A stretch of 64,000 bases of DNA from Rosellinia necatrix (Eukaryota; Ascomycota; Sordariomycetes; Xylariales; Xylariaceae), in contig JAGYVD010000004.1 in NCBI GenBank assembly GCA_021209875.1, forward strand, positions 3,626,001 to 3,690,000, read 5' to 3'. A program made the position numbers and the translations under genes. Below the pieces are notes generated by a model. The model saw only the letters and a list, made by a program, of their open reading frames with translations. It had not been told where the DNA came from and did not search any database. This document shows positions 14,801-27,117 of this stretch, piece after piece (position 1 is the first letter of the stretch; every line of letters starts with the position of its first letter).

Positions 14801-17800
14801 ATATTATATTAACTGTTTTTTAATCACATGTATTAAAAAATATAATTTAAAATATAGTTTTATTTATTCTTAATTATTTATTAAAAAATTTTATTTGTTT
14901 TTTTTAATATATTAGTAATACTTTAGTTTTTTAAATATTCGGTATTTTTTTAATAATTTAAAATTTTTTAATGTTATGACATTTTTTTTATATAAATAAA
15001 CTATTTATTTAAAGCTTTAATTTTAATTTTTTCTTAGGCTTTTTATATCTAATATTAATAAAATTCCTTAAATTTTAAACTTTAAAGCTTTATCTAGCTA
15101 TTTGCTAGCTTTTGCTATAAACGTATTAGTTGTGTTAATTTTACCTGTTGCGTTTATTATATTAAAAACTTTATTAAAAAAAAAACTTTTTATAAAAATT
15201 CTATATTGTTTTAACGTCTTAATTATTTTAGCGATCGCGCTAGTTTTTATTACGGTTAGGTTTAAATATTAAATTATATCGCGATTTTAATATATATTAA
15301 TAGTGTTAGCTGCAATAATAAAATTATTAATATAAAGTTTTCTAATAAATATATATTAAATAATTTAAATTTATTAAAAATATATATTTTATTTTTAAAT
15401 ATAAAAATGCTAAAATTAATAATTAACGCGGTATTATAAAGCTTATTAAATCATAAATTAAGATTAAACAGTAATAAATTAGTTATATTTACAGCTTTAG
15501 CTGCTATTAAGCTTGCAGCTACTATTACAGCTTTTAAAAAAAATTTATATATTTTTAATATTTTTTTTAATATAATTATTTTTAAATTATATTTATTTAA
15601 ATATTTTTAAAAATAGTTTTAGTTTTAAAAATAAATTAGCTATTATTACGTTTATAAAAATTATAAATTTAAACAAAACTGTTATATTATTTTTTATAAT
15701 AGTTTAAATATAAAGTTTTTATTTTTAGTAGTACTTTATATTTAGCTAATCTTAATATTAATGTTTTAAGCGCTAAAATAACTTTTATATTAAAATTATT
15801 TTATAAACATATAAGTTTGCTTTAAAAACATTTAAAAAACATTTTAAAAATTTTAATATTTATAAAAATAACTTTATTTAAACTATAATCTATTAATATT
15901 TTATAAATATTTAAAAGTTGCTTTTAATAATATTTTAATATTTTTTTAATAACCTAAGCTATATTAATAAATTTTAATAATTATAAAAATTTATAATTAT
16001 TATTGCTTAATATATAAAATTTTAATATAACTTTTTATTTATATTTAATTTAAGTATTTCTAACTTTTTAAATCTAGCTTGTTTATTTTTAAAAATATAT
16101 TAAAATTTGCTTAATAATTATTTTGTTATTATTAAACAAATGCAGCTTATATTTAAGCTTATAATAATATTTTCGTTATTAATAAATCTTTAAATAATAA
16201 TTTTAAAATATAAAAATTATTGTTTTTATTTCTGCTTTTTAAAATCGTATATCTTATTAAATATTTTTAAACAAATAATATAATCGTTTTATTATCTAGT
16301 TTAAAACTTGTAATTTGATTTATTATAATATTTTGAATTAGTTTTTTAAAAAAAAAAATTTTTATATAATTTTTAATATAATATTAAAACGATTATATTT
16401 ATATAAATATTAAAACAATATATTATATTATATAAACAATATATTATATTGCTTATAAATACGTTCAATTAAAAATAATATGTTTTAAATATATTTAGCT
16501 AGACGTTTAATATAACACGTAATATATTAACCCTGGTTATACGCTAAATTAAACATTTAATCGTAATATTTATATAATTAGCTATAATTAATTATAATAA
16601 ATGTTTTATTACTACTTAATTTAAAATTAAATAAATATAAAATAATATCGCGTTTAATATAAACAAATTTAACTTAGCTATATTAGCACGCTTTTTTTAA
16701 TAGCGATCGTATTTATTTTTATATTTATTCTAGCCGTTTTTTTTCTTGTTATTTTTTTTTTTTTATTCAGGCTTACGATTTTTTTTGTTTTTATTATACT
16801 ACTTTTTTTTATTTTTGTTCTAATCTATGTTTTTTTAACGCTTATTTTTTTTATTATTAAACTTTCTGTTATAGTTTTAATTATTTTTTTTAACTCGTAG
16901 ATATTTATTTTTTGCTGCTGCTATTAAAAAAAGCTTTATTTTAATAATTTAAATTATATATTTAGCTAAAAAAATTTATATTAAACACTAGTAAATATTA
17001 TTTAATTTTAAAATTTATATTAGTTTATATTATAATTATAATATTATGCTAATTTTTAATATTAACGTTTAAAGTTTTATAATTTAAACATATTTTCATT
17101 TTTTGTATAAATATAATAAAAATAATATTTTATTATATAATATTTTTAATAATAATTTAGTTTAAATAAAACATTTTGTTACTACAGCTGGTTATATATT
17201 AAATTAAATAATTATTTTATTTAAAATAACATTTAATTTTTATATTTTAAATTTAAGTTATTAATTAATAATTAGTTTATTATTTTATTATAAAACTGCT
17301 AGTTTTTTAAATAATATTTAAAATAAAATTAAAATTTATTAAATATTTTGTTTTACTACTTCTAGATCTTTAAAAATAAATTAACTTTTTCTGCAAAACA
17401 AAATACATTAGTAAAAATAAGCTTATTTTTATTAGCTATTATTTTTATATTGTTTTTATTTTTTTTATTTAAGTTAAACTAGCCGATGTTGGCTTGTTTT
17501 ATACGATTATTATATAATAAAAAATAAAACTATTAAACGTTAAATGCTCTTTTTTTTAATTTTTCTGTTTATATTTATAATTATTTTTGTTACTCTGACC
17601 TGTTTAGTTAAAAAGTCGTTTTAAAAGTCCTTTTTTTACTGCTTTTTTATTATTTATATTTAAACTATTTAAATCGCTAAAATTATTATTTAATAAAAAT
17701 AGTTTTAATAGGTTTTTATTACTTGTTAAATATTATAGTTTTAAAAATATTATAACAAAAATATTATAAATATATTATATTTAAACTAATATAAAATAAA

Positions 17801-19605
17801 AAACTTTATATGTTGCTGTACTATTTTAATAAGCAAAGCTTTTATTAACAAATATACAGCTTATATTTTAAAGCGGACTATTAAAATAATAAGTATTAAT
17901 GCTGCTATTAAAACTTATATTAGTTTTATTAAAAATATTAAAATAAACACTTTAAATAATAGTTTTAATATTAATATAGCTGCGGTCAGGTATTAATAAC
18001 TAAACTATTAAAATTAAATAAATAATGCTACTATATATTTAATTACGTTTAATACAGCTTTAAATAACTAATTAATAACGCGATAAAATACTTTAAAAAC
18101 TAAAATAGTTTTTATATTAGCCGATATTTTAATATTTTTAATTATTATATTAATTAATTATTTATTTTTACTGCTTTAATATTTTCGGCATGTTTTGTTG
18201 TTTTAATTATATTATTTTTAATTTATAATATTAATTCCGTAAAAGTTTATAGCTAAAATAAACGATTTTAAAACTTACCTGTTTAATTCAAATTTTAACT
18301 TTTAATTTTATAATTTAAATTACTACTATTATAACAGTTTATTTATATTTTTAGTAATATAATTTTTAAAACTATTTATTTTTTTACAAAAATTAAAAAA
18401 CTGTTATAATTATTAAATGTTGCTTTTTAGCTTTAAATTAAGCAATAATTTTAAAGTTTTATTAAATCTTTTATTAATTTTATATTATTTTTTAAACAAG
18501 GTTAAAATATAAACCTAATATTTTTATTATTGTTTAATTTAAACTTATTATTAAATTTATTTTAAATTATATTTTTTTTAACATGGAATATTTAATATTT
18601 ATAGTTTTAGTTTTTAATTTTTATTTAAATTAAAAAATTTCTCGCTTAATAAACTTAAGTTTTGCCGGCAAAAATAATGTTTTTTATATTATTTTAAAAT
18701 TAATAGCTTAAGTTAAACTATGCTAAAAAATTTTCTAGTTTTTATAAGCTTTAAAATTAAATTTTTAATTATTAAAACTATATTAAATTTTTAAATGCTA
18801 AAGATTTTAAGTCGGTTTTACGTTGTAACATATTAACAGTTATTAAATAAAATTATATAAATGTTAGCTTTATATAAATTAATAATTAAAATCTATATTA
18901 ATATTAATAACAGGATAAATATATATAAATCGCATAATTTTTATAATTAAGCTAATAAATATTATTAGCTGTTTTGTAAAACTATATATATACGTTTTTA
19001 AATAAAATTAAATTTTAAAATTAAAAATAAAATAAAATTATAATTAAATAGTATTAAAACCTACGTGCCTGTTAAAAACTTAACACAGGCTTTTGAAAAA
19101 AAACTAATATTAATTATATGTTATAATTTCTATTATTTAAATATAATGTTAATTAAAATTTAAAAAATAGCTAATTAAAATATTATAATTATTAAATATT
19201 TAATATTAAAATAATTAAAATTTAAAAACCATAGATTCTTTTAATATATTAATAGCTAAATATAATAATACGTAAACAGCTAATAAAGCTGTTTAAAATA
19301 TAATATAAAATTAAACTTAGCTGCGAATAAATTAATCGATTAATTAGCTAACATAGAATATATTAGATCGTTAGTTATTAAATTTATAAATTAAATAAAC
19401 ATTAATAAATTTTGCTAGTAATAATTAAGCTTAAAAGCTAATAATTTTTTTTATTTTTATAAATAGCGCTGCTTAAAATAAAAAAAAAAGCTATATTAAA
19501 AATTAAATACACGCAGACATTAAAAAATTAAGCGTGCTTTATCTACTGACACAAAAAAAAAACTAAAATATAAAGTTGTATAATTATAAAACTTACCGCA
19601 CTATT

Positions 19606-19790
19606 TAATATAGTTTACTAAAAATAATATAATATTAAGTCTATAAAAATATAATATAAATTAAATAAAAGCTTCTGGTCCCGCAGGGACCAGAAGCTTT
19701 TTAAACTAGGTTACTTTATCTAAGCTACATAATCCTTATCTAGCTAGCTCCGCTAACTAGATAAGGAGCCCCCCCTTCCTGACTGTGTTA
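19606..19790 (+). repeat. Double-hairpin MITE-like element, copy 3 (best preserved)
   Basis: Hairpin 1 (19,671-19,697) is a perfect 12-bp stem GCTTCTGGTCCC / GGGACCAGAAGC with a 3-nt loop. Hairpin 2 (19,734-19,766) is a 15-bp stem beginning CCTTATCTAGC and ending ATAAGG with one mismatch and a 3-nt loop. The left end TAATATAGT and right end ACTGTGTTA are inverted if RIP transitions are allowed. A CCCCCCC run follows hairpin 2. The length matches copy 2 exactly. Confidence 0.8.
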
Positions 19791-21073
19791 ATTTAAAAAT
19801 TAAAAAAAGCTAAGCTATTATTTATTTAAAAATATTTATATTATTTTTATAAAATTATTTACTAGCTAATTATTTGAATAACATGTTTTTTTATTATTAT
19901 TAATTATTTTAAATAATAACTTTTATTTAAAAAAACTTTTTATTATAAAATTTTTAAAATAGTTATTTAAATTAATTATAAAATTGTTATTTATTTTTAT
20001 ATATAAAGCTATATAAAACAATTATTAAAATTTATTTTATATATTAAGCTTTAATTAGCTAAATTTAAAAATATATTATAATAACATAAATAGCTTTAGC
20101 AAAAAACTAGTAATTATAGCTTAAATACTATAATAAGCTTTATAGCTAAATTCATAGCTGTTAAAATAAACAGTTAAGTTTATATAAACTTAACTTATTT
20201 AAACAGACTAATTCTAAAACAGAAAAAATATAATTTTTTTAAGCTATATATATAAGCTAGCCAGTCTAATTATTTTTATATAATATAATTTAATTAAATA
20301 AATTATTATTATAAGCTTAAATTAACTTGCTTGCATTAATCGCTCGGCTCTAATTCTACTGTTTTTATACGATTCATCTGTTCCTTTGCAACATTTATAA
20401 TATTTTAAAAATATTTATTTTTATATTTTATATTTTAGCGTTTTCTTTAATTTAAATTTTTTTTATTAATTAATATATATATTAAATCGCAGGATTAATA
20501 TAGCTTATTAACATCACGTTAATTAACGCTTTATATATTTTTATATTTTTTAAAAAAAAAATCTTAATTATAGCTATATTAATAACCAGCTAATGTTTAT
20601 ATTATTTGATCACGTTTTTTTATAACTAGCATAAACTTTAATAATTATATTGCTCTCTTTAACATTCTGATGCCTATTAATATAGCTGTATATATTATAG
20701 CCTATGTATAGGGCCACTATAATAGACCCACCTGCAAACTAGCTATTTACCGAAAAAAAAAAAAAACACTTATTAATACGCGCCCCTTCAGGGACTGGAC
20801 TCTAATCATAATTCAACTCGTAAATCCCTAGGTATATTAATAATCAATATTTAACTCACGATCCTTTTCTACCCTCTGTTTTCCAACATTTGCCTAGTAC
20901 ACTGGCGGTTGGAATATTATCTTACCACGTCCCCTTTTGCCTCCTAAGCATAGCAATGAACGAACAAGAACCACGCCATTACTTCCTCTTCCTGAACCCC
21001 CTCAAACGTTCTCCATTGTGCGTTTTATCAGCATGTCCCATCAACCACCCAATCGAGTGCCAATGGCATCTCA

Positions 21074-21829
21074 TCAAGCCTCCTGTCCAAAGGGAGCGAA
21101 CTTCGGGGCATGGGGCTCCCCGTCGCACGAGTAGCGCACGAAATAATCATTATCGGTGTTGCGCCCGGTTTGGTGGACAACAGTGCCGCCGGGGCTCGTG
21201 ACGTTGAGCTGGAAGGCGCCGCCGCCCTGGGCGTTGGCGAACAGGACGCGGATGGGCACGAAGCCGCCGCCCCGGAGCGTGGCCACGAAGTTCCCGGCGC
21301 TGCTGCCGGCGTTGTACACGACACGGGCGTCGGTGTTCTCGTCGGCCCAGCCGCTGTAGGCCTTGTCGCCAACCCACAGCTGGACGATATCGTCGACGCG
21401 GCCGATGTCGAATCGCCAGTCGCCCGCCTCGCAGGCCCAAAGGTACGCGTGATGGTTGAGCGCGAAGTACGTGGTGGGCACCGGAGTTGAGTAATTGTAG
21501 ATGCTCCCGCCCAGCGATGGAACCCCGCCGATCACGGTGGTCACGCCCGTGTGGTCTGGGGCCTTCGTCTTGTACACATCGCCTCGGAAGCCAGGGTAGT
21601 CCGCTCCGGTATAGGTCAGGGGGTTTGGGTATTCCGCCCAATCCCAACCTACGTTGGAACAATGTTTGGGCTTCGCGCAGGTTGGGTAGTCTGGCGGATA
21701 CGACGGGTAACCATCCGAAGGGTATGACGGGTAGGGAAGGGAAAGAATGGGTGGGAGGAAGGGTAGGACGGAGGATAGTACCCCCGTGGCGAGTGAGAGG
21801 AGGCCGAGGGTGCGAGTGTTGCGCATCAT
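21074..21829 (-). CDS. Secreted GLEYA/PA14-like adhesin-type protein
   Basis: A single-exon ORF of 251 aa. Residues 1 to about 22 form a signal peptide (short positive start MMRNTR, then a Leu/Ala/Val-rich core). Residues about 28-50 are a Pro/Tyr/Ser linker (YPSYPSDGYPSYPPDYP). From about residue 60 to 230 the protein resembles the GLEYA adhesin domain: TTYFALNHHAYLW, then FDIGRVDDIVQLWVGDKAYSGW with the paired acidic residues, and a PIRVLFANAQGGGAF strand. These domains bind glycans on the cell surface in yeasts and filamentous fungi. There is no obvious GPI site, so it is probably secreted. It is the first gene next to the AT-rich block. The start is the first of two adjacent ATGs. The long frames on the other strand are shadows of its GC-rich codons. 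Confidence 0.75.
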   Translation of the reverse strand: MMRNTRTLGLLSLATGVLSSVLPFLPPILSLPYPSYPSDGYPSYPPDYPTCAKPKHCSNVGWDWAEYPNPLTYTGADYPGFRGDVYKTKAPDHTGVTTVIGGVPSLGGSIYNYSTPVPTTYFALNHHAYLWACEAGDWRFDIGRVDDIVQLWVGDKAYSGWADENTDARVVYNAGSSAGNFVATLRGGGFVPIRVLFANAQGGGAFQLNVTSPGGTVVHQTGRNTDNDYFVRYSCDGEPHAPKFAPFGQEA

Positions 21830-21978
21830 GGTGGGAGAGTGGCAATGGCAATGGAGCAGCGGCGTTCAGTAATGATGTGGAAAAAGGCCTGACGGATATT
21901 TTGTCAGTGTGTGTTTGTCAGTGTGTGTTTGTTGAGTTTGTTTATCAGGCGTCGCGAAAGAGCCCTGGGTTCCCGTCG

Positions 21979-21990
21979 CCTTTTATATAT
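21979..21990 (-). promoter_or_regulatory. TATA box of the GLEYA-type gene
   Basis: Read on the minus strand this is TATATAAAAGG, a near-perfect TATA box, about 150 bp upstream of the ATG. Its position fits a regulated secreted-protein gene with a 5' leader of roughly 100-120 nt. Inferred from position and sequence only. Confidence 0.5.
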
Positions 21991-23708
21991 ACTCAACCTC
22001 GTCTCCCATGTCAACTACATATCACCAGGACTTGCATTAGGAGTAGGAAATCTCCCAAGGATCTTCGTCCCTCAGCACCCTCGGGCTTTGGATGGGTTGC
22101 ATGGAGTAAGGATCTACGGTGATATTATAATTCCATAACTTGGGCATGGCTCGCGCCCGGAAGTAGAACCTCAGCCCAGGACACGACTCGTGAATACAGA
22201 CTGATGCAACATCACCACCCGCCACCTATTTCCCCACACGAAAATCAATATAAATCAAATGGGAAAAACGCTGCATTCCCAGGCTTTGGCGCCAGCGCCG
22301 TGCTGGACCGGGTCATCCGACGGCCCCGAACTTCAGCTCCTAAAACCGACGAAATTATCGACTAACGTTTTTTATTGTTACATTTGCCTCCTGGGCGAGC
22401 CCGCTCGCTAGAATATTGGATTGCTTATATGTTGATAGCCACTGCATATAAAGACAAGCTGAATAAACTAACGGTGCTGGATGAGCTGTCCCGCGCCATA
22501 CCATCCAGATAAAGGCAGTATGCAAACACGTAGTTCTTGGAATCCGGTAGGAGATCGTAGCAAACATCCAATTCAGTTCCCAATTCCATACCTAGCACTT
22601 CAGCGTCTGTATAACACATGTATGCCACATCTACTTGACTTGTTAGAAACACACATGCGTGGGTGGGTTGCCAATCTAGGTATCTCGTTACATGGCTGGG
22701 AACCAGGGTGCTTGTTCAAAGTTCGGCCGACTAACTTTCTTTCCCTGTAGCATGCATGTATGCGATGTAACCAGACTGCAGTCAAGCTATATCTCTGTGC
22801 GTCGTTGGCGAAATGATGGCGCAAAGATGGCCAAATAAGCCACTCTTTCGGCAGTCAGGGAAAATCAAAGCCAACGAAATATATTCGAGGTATCAAGGTA
22901 CCTGGGCCATGGAGCAGAAAATAGGGCTGCCCCTACTCGGCGAAATAACAATGCATTGGCCCGATGACCCAGTATCTGGGATGATTGGCACCAGCAGCAG
23001 ACACCATGGCGGGGGGCATCGTCATCAATCATATCCGTCCATAAAATGACCTGTAAACAGTGTAGCCATGCCCACCGGGCTTGGTACAGGAAGACCCTGG
23101 GCTACTACACGGCGTGTTTGGAGAATTGACGAATAACATAGAGCTAAATGTGTGTACCGATACAGCCTTCATCGACCGGCTTCGCTATCAACCGGTACTG
23201 GTCTGACAACAATGGATGGCGGCACTGGCTATTCACACAAAATCGGACTTATGCACACGATACGTAATACTACTTACTGCTGTGTCTTCTACTAGATATA
23301 CCTCGTTTGAGTTGTAAGTACGGAGTCATCGTATAAAAAACCTAGCGGCCAGACCTTGTGGGAACGAGTAATCATAGATAATGCTTCATGATACACGTGG
23401 AAAATCCTCGAGTCGGAAGGTCCCTGTCTAAGTAATCGAGGGTATCACAGGGTAGCTTTAGCCTAGAAACTACTGATGACTGGTGGCGTCGCCGAAGCCA
23501 GGGACTGAGCTCTTCACAATAGCCAGGCTTGCTGTCGTCGATGCATGTGGGCCGGGTCGCATTCTCGCATCGCATGCCGTGGCATTATAGTATCTACCCA
23601 GACCTACGCCCGGGGATGCCAGCGTCATGACCATACTTGAGTGGATTAGACCATACCGTGCACCGCGACGTTCTATACGGGCATCATCCTGCCACCCCAC
23701 TTTGATCA
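21991..23708. other. Intergenic stretch, nothing recognised
   Basis: Between the GLEYA-type gene promoter and the 3' end of the next gene. Small ORFs occur on both strands (for example 22425-22652 - and 22481-22750 +), but none has family motifs, a conserved stretch or splice signals that extend it. Composition is normal. It could hold decayed gene fragments. Confidence 0.5.
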
Positions 23709-25365
23709 TTAGTGGGCTTCCCTCCCCGATTTCCCGGTGACTCGGTGATTCTCAATATATGTCTTAAGGTGCCTTCGGCGTAGCTCTTCGTCCGAACCGT
23801 CTTCTGCTCTTCCGAAGCGACGTTTGTTACGGACGTGGCTTTCCAGGGGATACCAAACCGAAAACCACTTAAAAGACCTGGTTGATCTTTTCGTTCTTCT
23901 GGAATAGCGATGGCTGCTGCAGCCACTGACGTGGACTGTGGCATACATCAATAATTTTGTACTTATTACCTTTAAACTGCCAATTGCATGGAAGCATACA
24001 CCAGATCAATGACGTAGGAGTTGGGGGGGTTTGAGGACATACTACAGAGACTGAAGTCTGCTCCTTTGCGGACGGCCCGGCATTTCCAGCCTCACGAGAT
24101 AATCCTTCGGGAGTGGTCATGCTGAGGAGGTGGCTATGAGAGGTTTCGGGGAGGGCAGGCTCGCTTACTAGATTTGAGCCTGAATTTCGCGGTGGGGCTG
24201 GAACGGGGTGGCGATGGGATAGGATACGAGAGTGGTCGAGGATAGCTGCGGCTAAAGTGTGCCGGGCAGTTAAAGGTTTCTTCACTCGTTCCCCATGATG
24301 CTCGCTGCTGGCCTGGGCCTCGGTGCTATGAGCGCTGCCGCTTCCTTCAGTGCTTGGGTGCAGAATACGGCCGCGTACTTGGGCTGTAATCTCGGCGGCG
24401 GACTTCCTCTTGCCTCTATCCTCATCCGAAGAGCGGCTAGAGCTCATGATGGTCTCTAGCGTGCCGTATGCGGCGCTCTTCCGCCGAACGAGGGCTCTTC
24501 TTCCGCCGTTCGTATTGGGATGCTCGTCACCGATGGATATAGCCTGCAATGTTGGGCCGCTGGTATCGTGCAGAAGCGAGTTTGTCGATGTTGAGGCCGG
24601 ATCTCCGTGCATAAAGCTGGCACCGGAGCCGTGGGGAGTCACGTGTATCTCGTACTGGTTGCTTAACGAGTAGCGCGATCGTGCACAGATATCGGCAATG
24701 CGGTCGAGGTCGTCGCCGATATCCGGTCCTATTTCCGCCATTATGTTCTTGAAACTAAAGTCTTCGAGTGGTGGAAGTTTAGCATCGTCCACGAGTGACG
24801 GCCTCTTGGTGACGAGCGGACGGATGAGGGCCACAGCAAAACCATGGCGGCGGCGGCTTCCACGGGATGAGGGTGCATTAGGGCTTCTCTGGACGCCGGA
24901 GACGGCAACTGGGCGAGAGGGGGGGCGTGATGAACGAGCCTGCGTGGAAGGTGAGATAGGGCCCGAGTAGGTGCGTACTAAGACAGGCTGGGAATAGGTG
25001 CCGGTGGTGGTGCCGGTGGTGGTGCCGGCGGTGCTCGGGGGTGAACCGGAGGCCTTGGCGTAGGGGTGGCGGGTGATGGGCTGGGAGCGGCTTAGCTCTC
25101 GCAGAGCAGTGGTGCGATCGGCGGCGTTGGTGTCGGTCAGAGGGATTGGCCGTCCCTGAGCGGTGCTGGGCACAAGTGAGACGGACGAGGAGTCGGGCTG
25201 GGGCTGCGATAGCGGCGGGAGTCGGAAGGGGAATGGGAATCGAGACGACGAGCTCGGAGTGGTGGGTGATTGTGGTTCTGGTTGCAGTTCTGGTTGTGGT
25301 TGTTGGGAGGCTGACCTTTCGTGTTGCGACGACGTCATCTTGCTTGGAGATGAACTATCCAACAT
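23709..25365 (-). CDS. Conserved fungal Ser/Pro-rich protein of unknown function (two exons)
   Basis: Exons 25365-24000 and 23935-23709. The 64-nt intron has donor GTATGC and acceptor CCACAG and keeps the frame, giving 530 aa. Without splicing the frame runs on to a 498-aa end with a low-complexity tail. With splicing it enters a basic, helix-like C-terminus (RAEDGSDEELRRRHLKTY, ENHRVTGKSG), which looks genuine. The first 190 residues are Ser/Pro/Gln-rich and disordered. The likely conserved core is at about 200-260 (LPPLEDFSFKNIMAEIGPDI, DDLDRIADICARSRYSLSNQ). A second region near 285-330 has RRKSAAYGTLETIMSSSRSS, an Arg-Lys-Ser phosphosite-like patch. I know no function. The start could also be the ATG at 25338. 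The exon junction is moderately certain. Confidence 0.7.
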
Positions 25366-26490
25366 GCGTGCGAGGCCGATGATAGTAATAGTGCGAAATT
25401 GTCATATAAGATTACCTATACCACACTTGTGACCCAGGCTTGTAAGCCGCGGTTGTAAGTCACACACGCGGTCGTGCCTTGGGTCGAGATTTGCGAGTCG
25501 TGGTCCTGGAGCCGGCCGACCATGCATGCAATCTGTCGGGAAGGAGGGGGCGACTAAGACGAAAGGATGGGTACAAGGCGAGGGAGAGAGGGTTGGGGAA
25601 ATGAAGAATACTAAATGATGGAGAATTGGGGAATACCAGAATGGGGAGATTGTATTATGGAAGACCAGTCTGTTGCTTGCACTTTCCCATCTTCCCGCCA
25701 CGTCGTCGTCGTTGCCGTCGTTGCCGTCGTTGTGACTGGCTGCTGCCAATTCTGCAATATGCAAAAATTCGTGGTGTTCTCCGAATGGTTGGATTGATAC
25801 CTTCTGGTTAAGGGAAGTATTTACCTGTCCAATGATTTAGGACTTATGATCCACTTAAATTCCCAGCATTTGGTAGGCTAGACTGCCTACCCCGGTGCTA
25901 TATCAGGCTAGTGAGCTATGACTAGATGCTCCTGCTCTGTTGCGGGGGAGGGGCTCTCTTTTTGATCTCAAGTAGGTACCATGAACTCCCAAGCCAAGGC
26001 AAATACTGTGTGCCACCCGGTTGCCTTAGATCGGCGGACTGAAGGGACTACCTACTGGATGGGTTAGGTGGGTAGATACCATGATTCGATATATTGTAGT
26101 TTACCCCAGACGGCTGTTATCAATACAACCTAGTCTCACGAGAATTCTGCCCAGCTCCATTCTTCCTTCCTCGACTTCAAGAGAGGGGGTATGGGAGGTG
26201 CGGTGTATTATTGGAAGAAACCTACTCTGCCATCGTACAAATGGATGGCCTACATTTATCATAATGGATTTTTAATTCTCTTGCAGACCTGTCCGTTATC
26301 CTCCTAGGCAGATACATTGTTTCTTTACCCGAATCGTCGGGCTCCAGTCTTTAACCAGGTTTTGCTGTCGCCCATGATAGTTTTACCCTTGCTAATCCGA
26401 CAACCAGCGGCACCATTTGCCTGTACCAAGATCGTATTCATTTTATTCCATCTGCCATGTGTGTCCCATCTCACCGTGGTCGCGGGTTGC
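25366..26490. other. Intergenic stretch, nothing recognised
   Basis: Upstream region of the Ser/Pro-rich gene and downstream region of the Pmp3-like gene. It contains a GTCGTCGTTGCC repeat near 25,700-25,740 and TAGGTACC/CCTACC motifs near 25,970-26,070. No supported gene. Confidence 0.5.
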
Positions 26491-26913
26491 TCAATTACGG
26501 GGCGGCTGGACTACTGTGCCATAGTTTTGTCCACCTGTTTGGACGCGGTCGCTGTAAACGCCTGGTGCTCGTCTGGACACCAAGCGGCCTTCTTTTGCTT
26601 GCTCTCGGCGGTCATAGTAGACATATTCGACGTAGAAGGCGTGTATATGGCCGGGGATATATCTGTCACAATTTGTCAATGTTTAATGAATTCGAACGCC
26701 CTGAAGAACGTACCCGAGAATGGTGAGGGCGATATTGATAAAAAAATCTACGCTGCACCCGGATATAATGGCGACACCGGCCGGGGGGACTTTGGGGATC
26801 GAGGTTAGTCTATTATCCTGGAATGCGTGTATGTATGTGGGTGCGGCATAAATGTCGGAGAGCTCACATAGGATAGTGATGAGAACCACTAGAACAGCAG
26901 ATAGGGCGCTCAT
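26491..26913 (-). CDS. Pmp3/Sna-type plasma-membrane stress proteolipid with C-terminal tail (three exons)
   Basis: Exons 26913-26868, 26789-26714 and 26662-26491, giving 97 aa. Intron 1 has donor GTGAGC, branch CTAAC and acceptor AAAG. Intron 2 has donor GTACGT and acceptor ACAG. Joined exons give MSALSAVLVVLITILFPPAG followed by VAIISGCSVDFFINIALTIL and GYIPGHIHAFYVEYVY, the full two-helix signature of the UPF0057/Pmp3 family: FPP, a Gly-Cys with Asp, then NI.LT.LGYIPGHIHAFYV. Family members (yeast Pmp3, Sna2-4) are small membrane proteins that affect membrane potential and salt or stress tolerance. The remaining 40 residues (YYDRREQAKEGR, APGVYSDRVQTGG) form a soluble tail like that of filamentous-fungal Sna-type members. 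Homology is clear even though the gene is broken into pieces too short to notice in single ORFs. Confidence 0.85.
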
Positions 26914-27108
26914 ATTCTCAGGAATAATGGATGTTGTTTTTTAAGATGATCTATCGGAGTATCAAAGGGGGTTGTATGTTCGTCGGGTAGATGGAACAAG
27001 GCGAAACACAACGAGATCTCGTAGATTCTGCTTGGGAGTTGAGTGGGGATGAAGAGAGCTACCAAAGTACTAATCATCTAACCCAGGTGCCTCATGTCGT
27101 GTACTTCC

Positions 27109-27117
27109 TTTTATAGC
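27109..27117 (-). promoter_or_regulatory. TATA box of the Pmp3-like gene
   Basis: Minus-strand CTATAAAAGG about 200 bp upstream of the ATG. A strong TATA fits a stress-inducible small gene. Inferred from sequence and position only. Confidence 0.45.

Noticed and set aside
23936..23969. Alternative 34-nt intron (donor GTAATA) in the Ser/Pro-rich gene
   Set aside because: Same reading frame result, but too short. The 64-nt choice with donor GTATGC is far more plausible.
26317..26808. 163-aa plus-strand ORF
   Set aside because: It lies antisense over the Pmp3-like gene, whose spliced product matches a known family.
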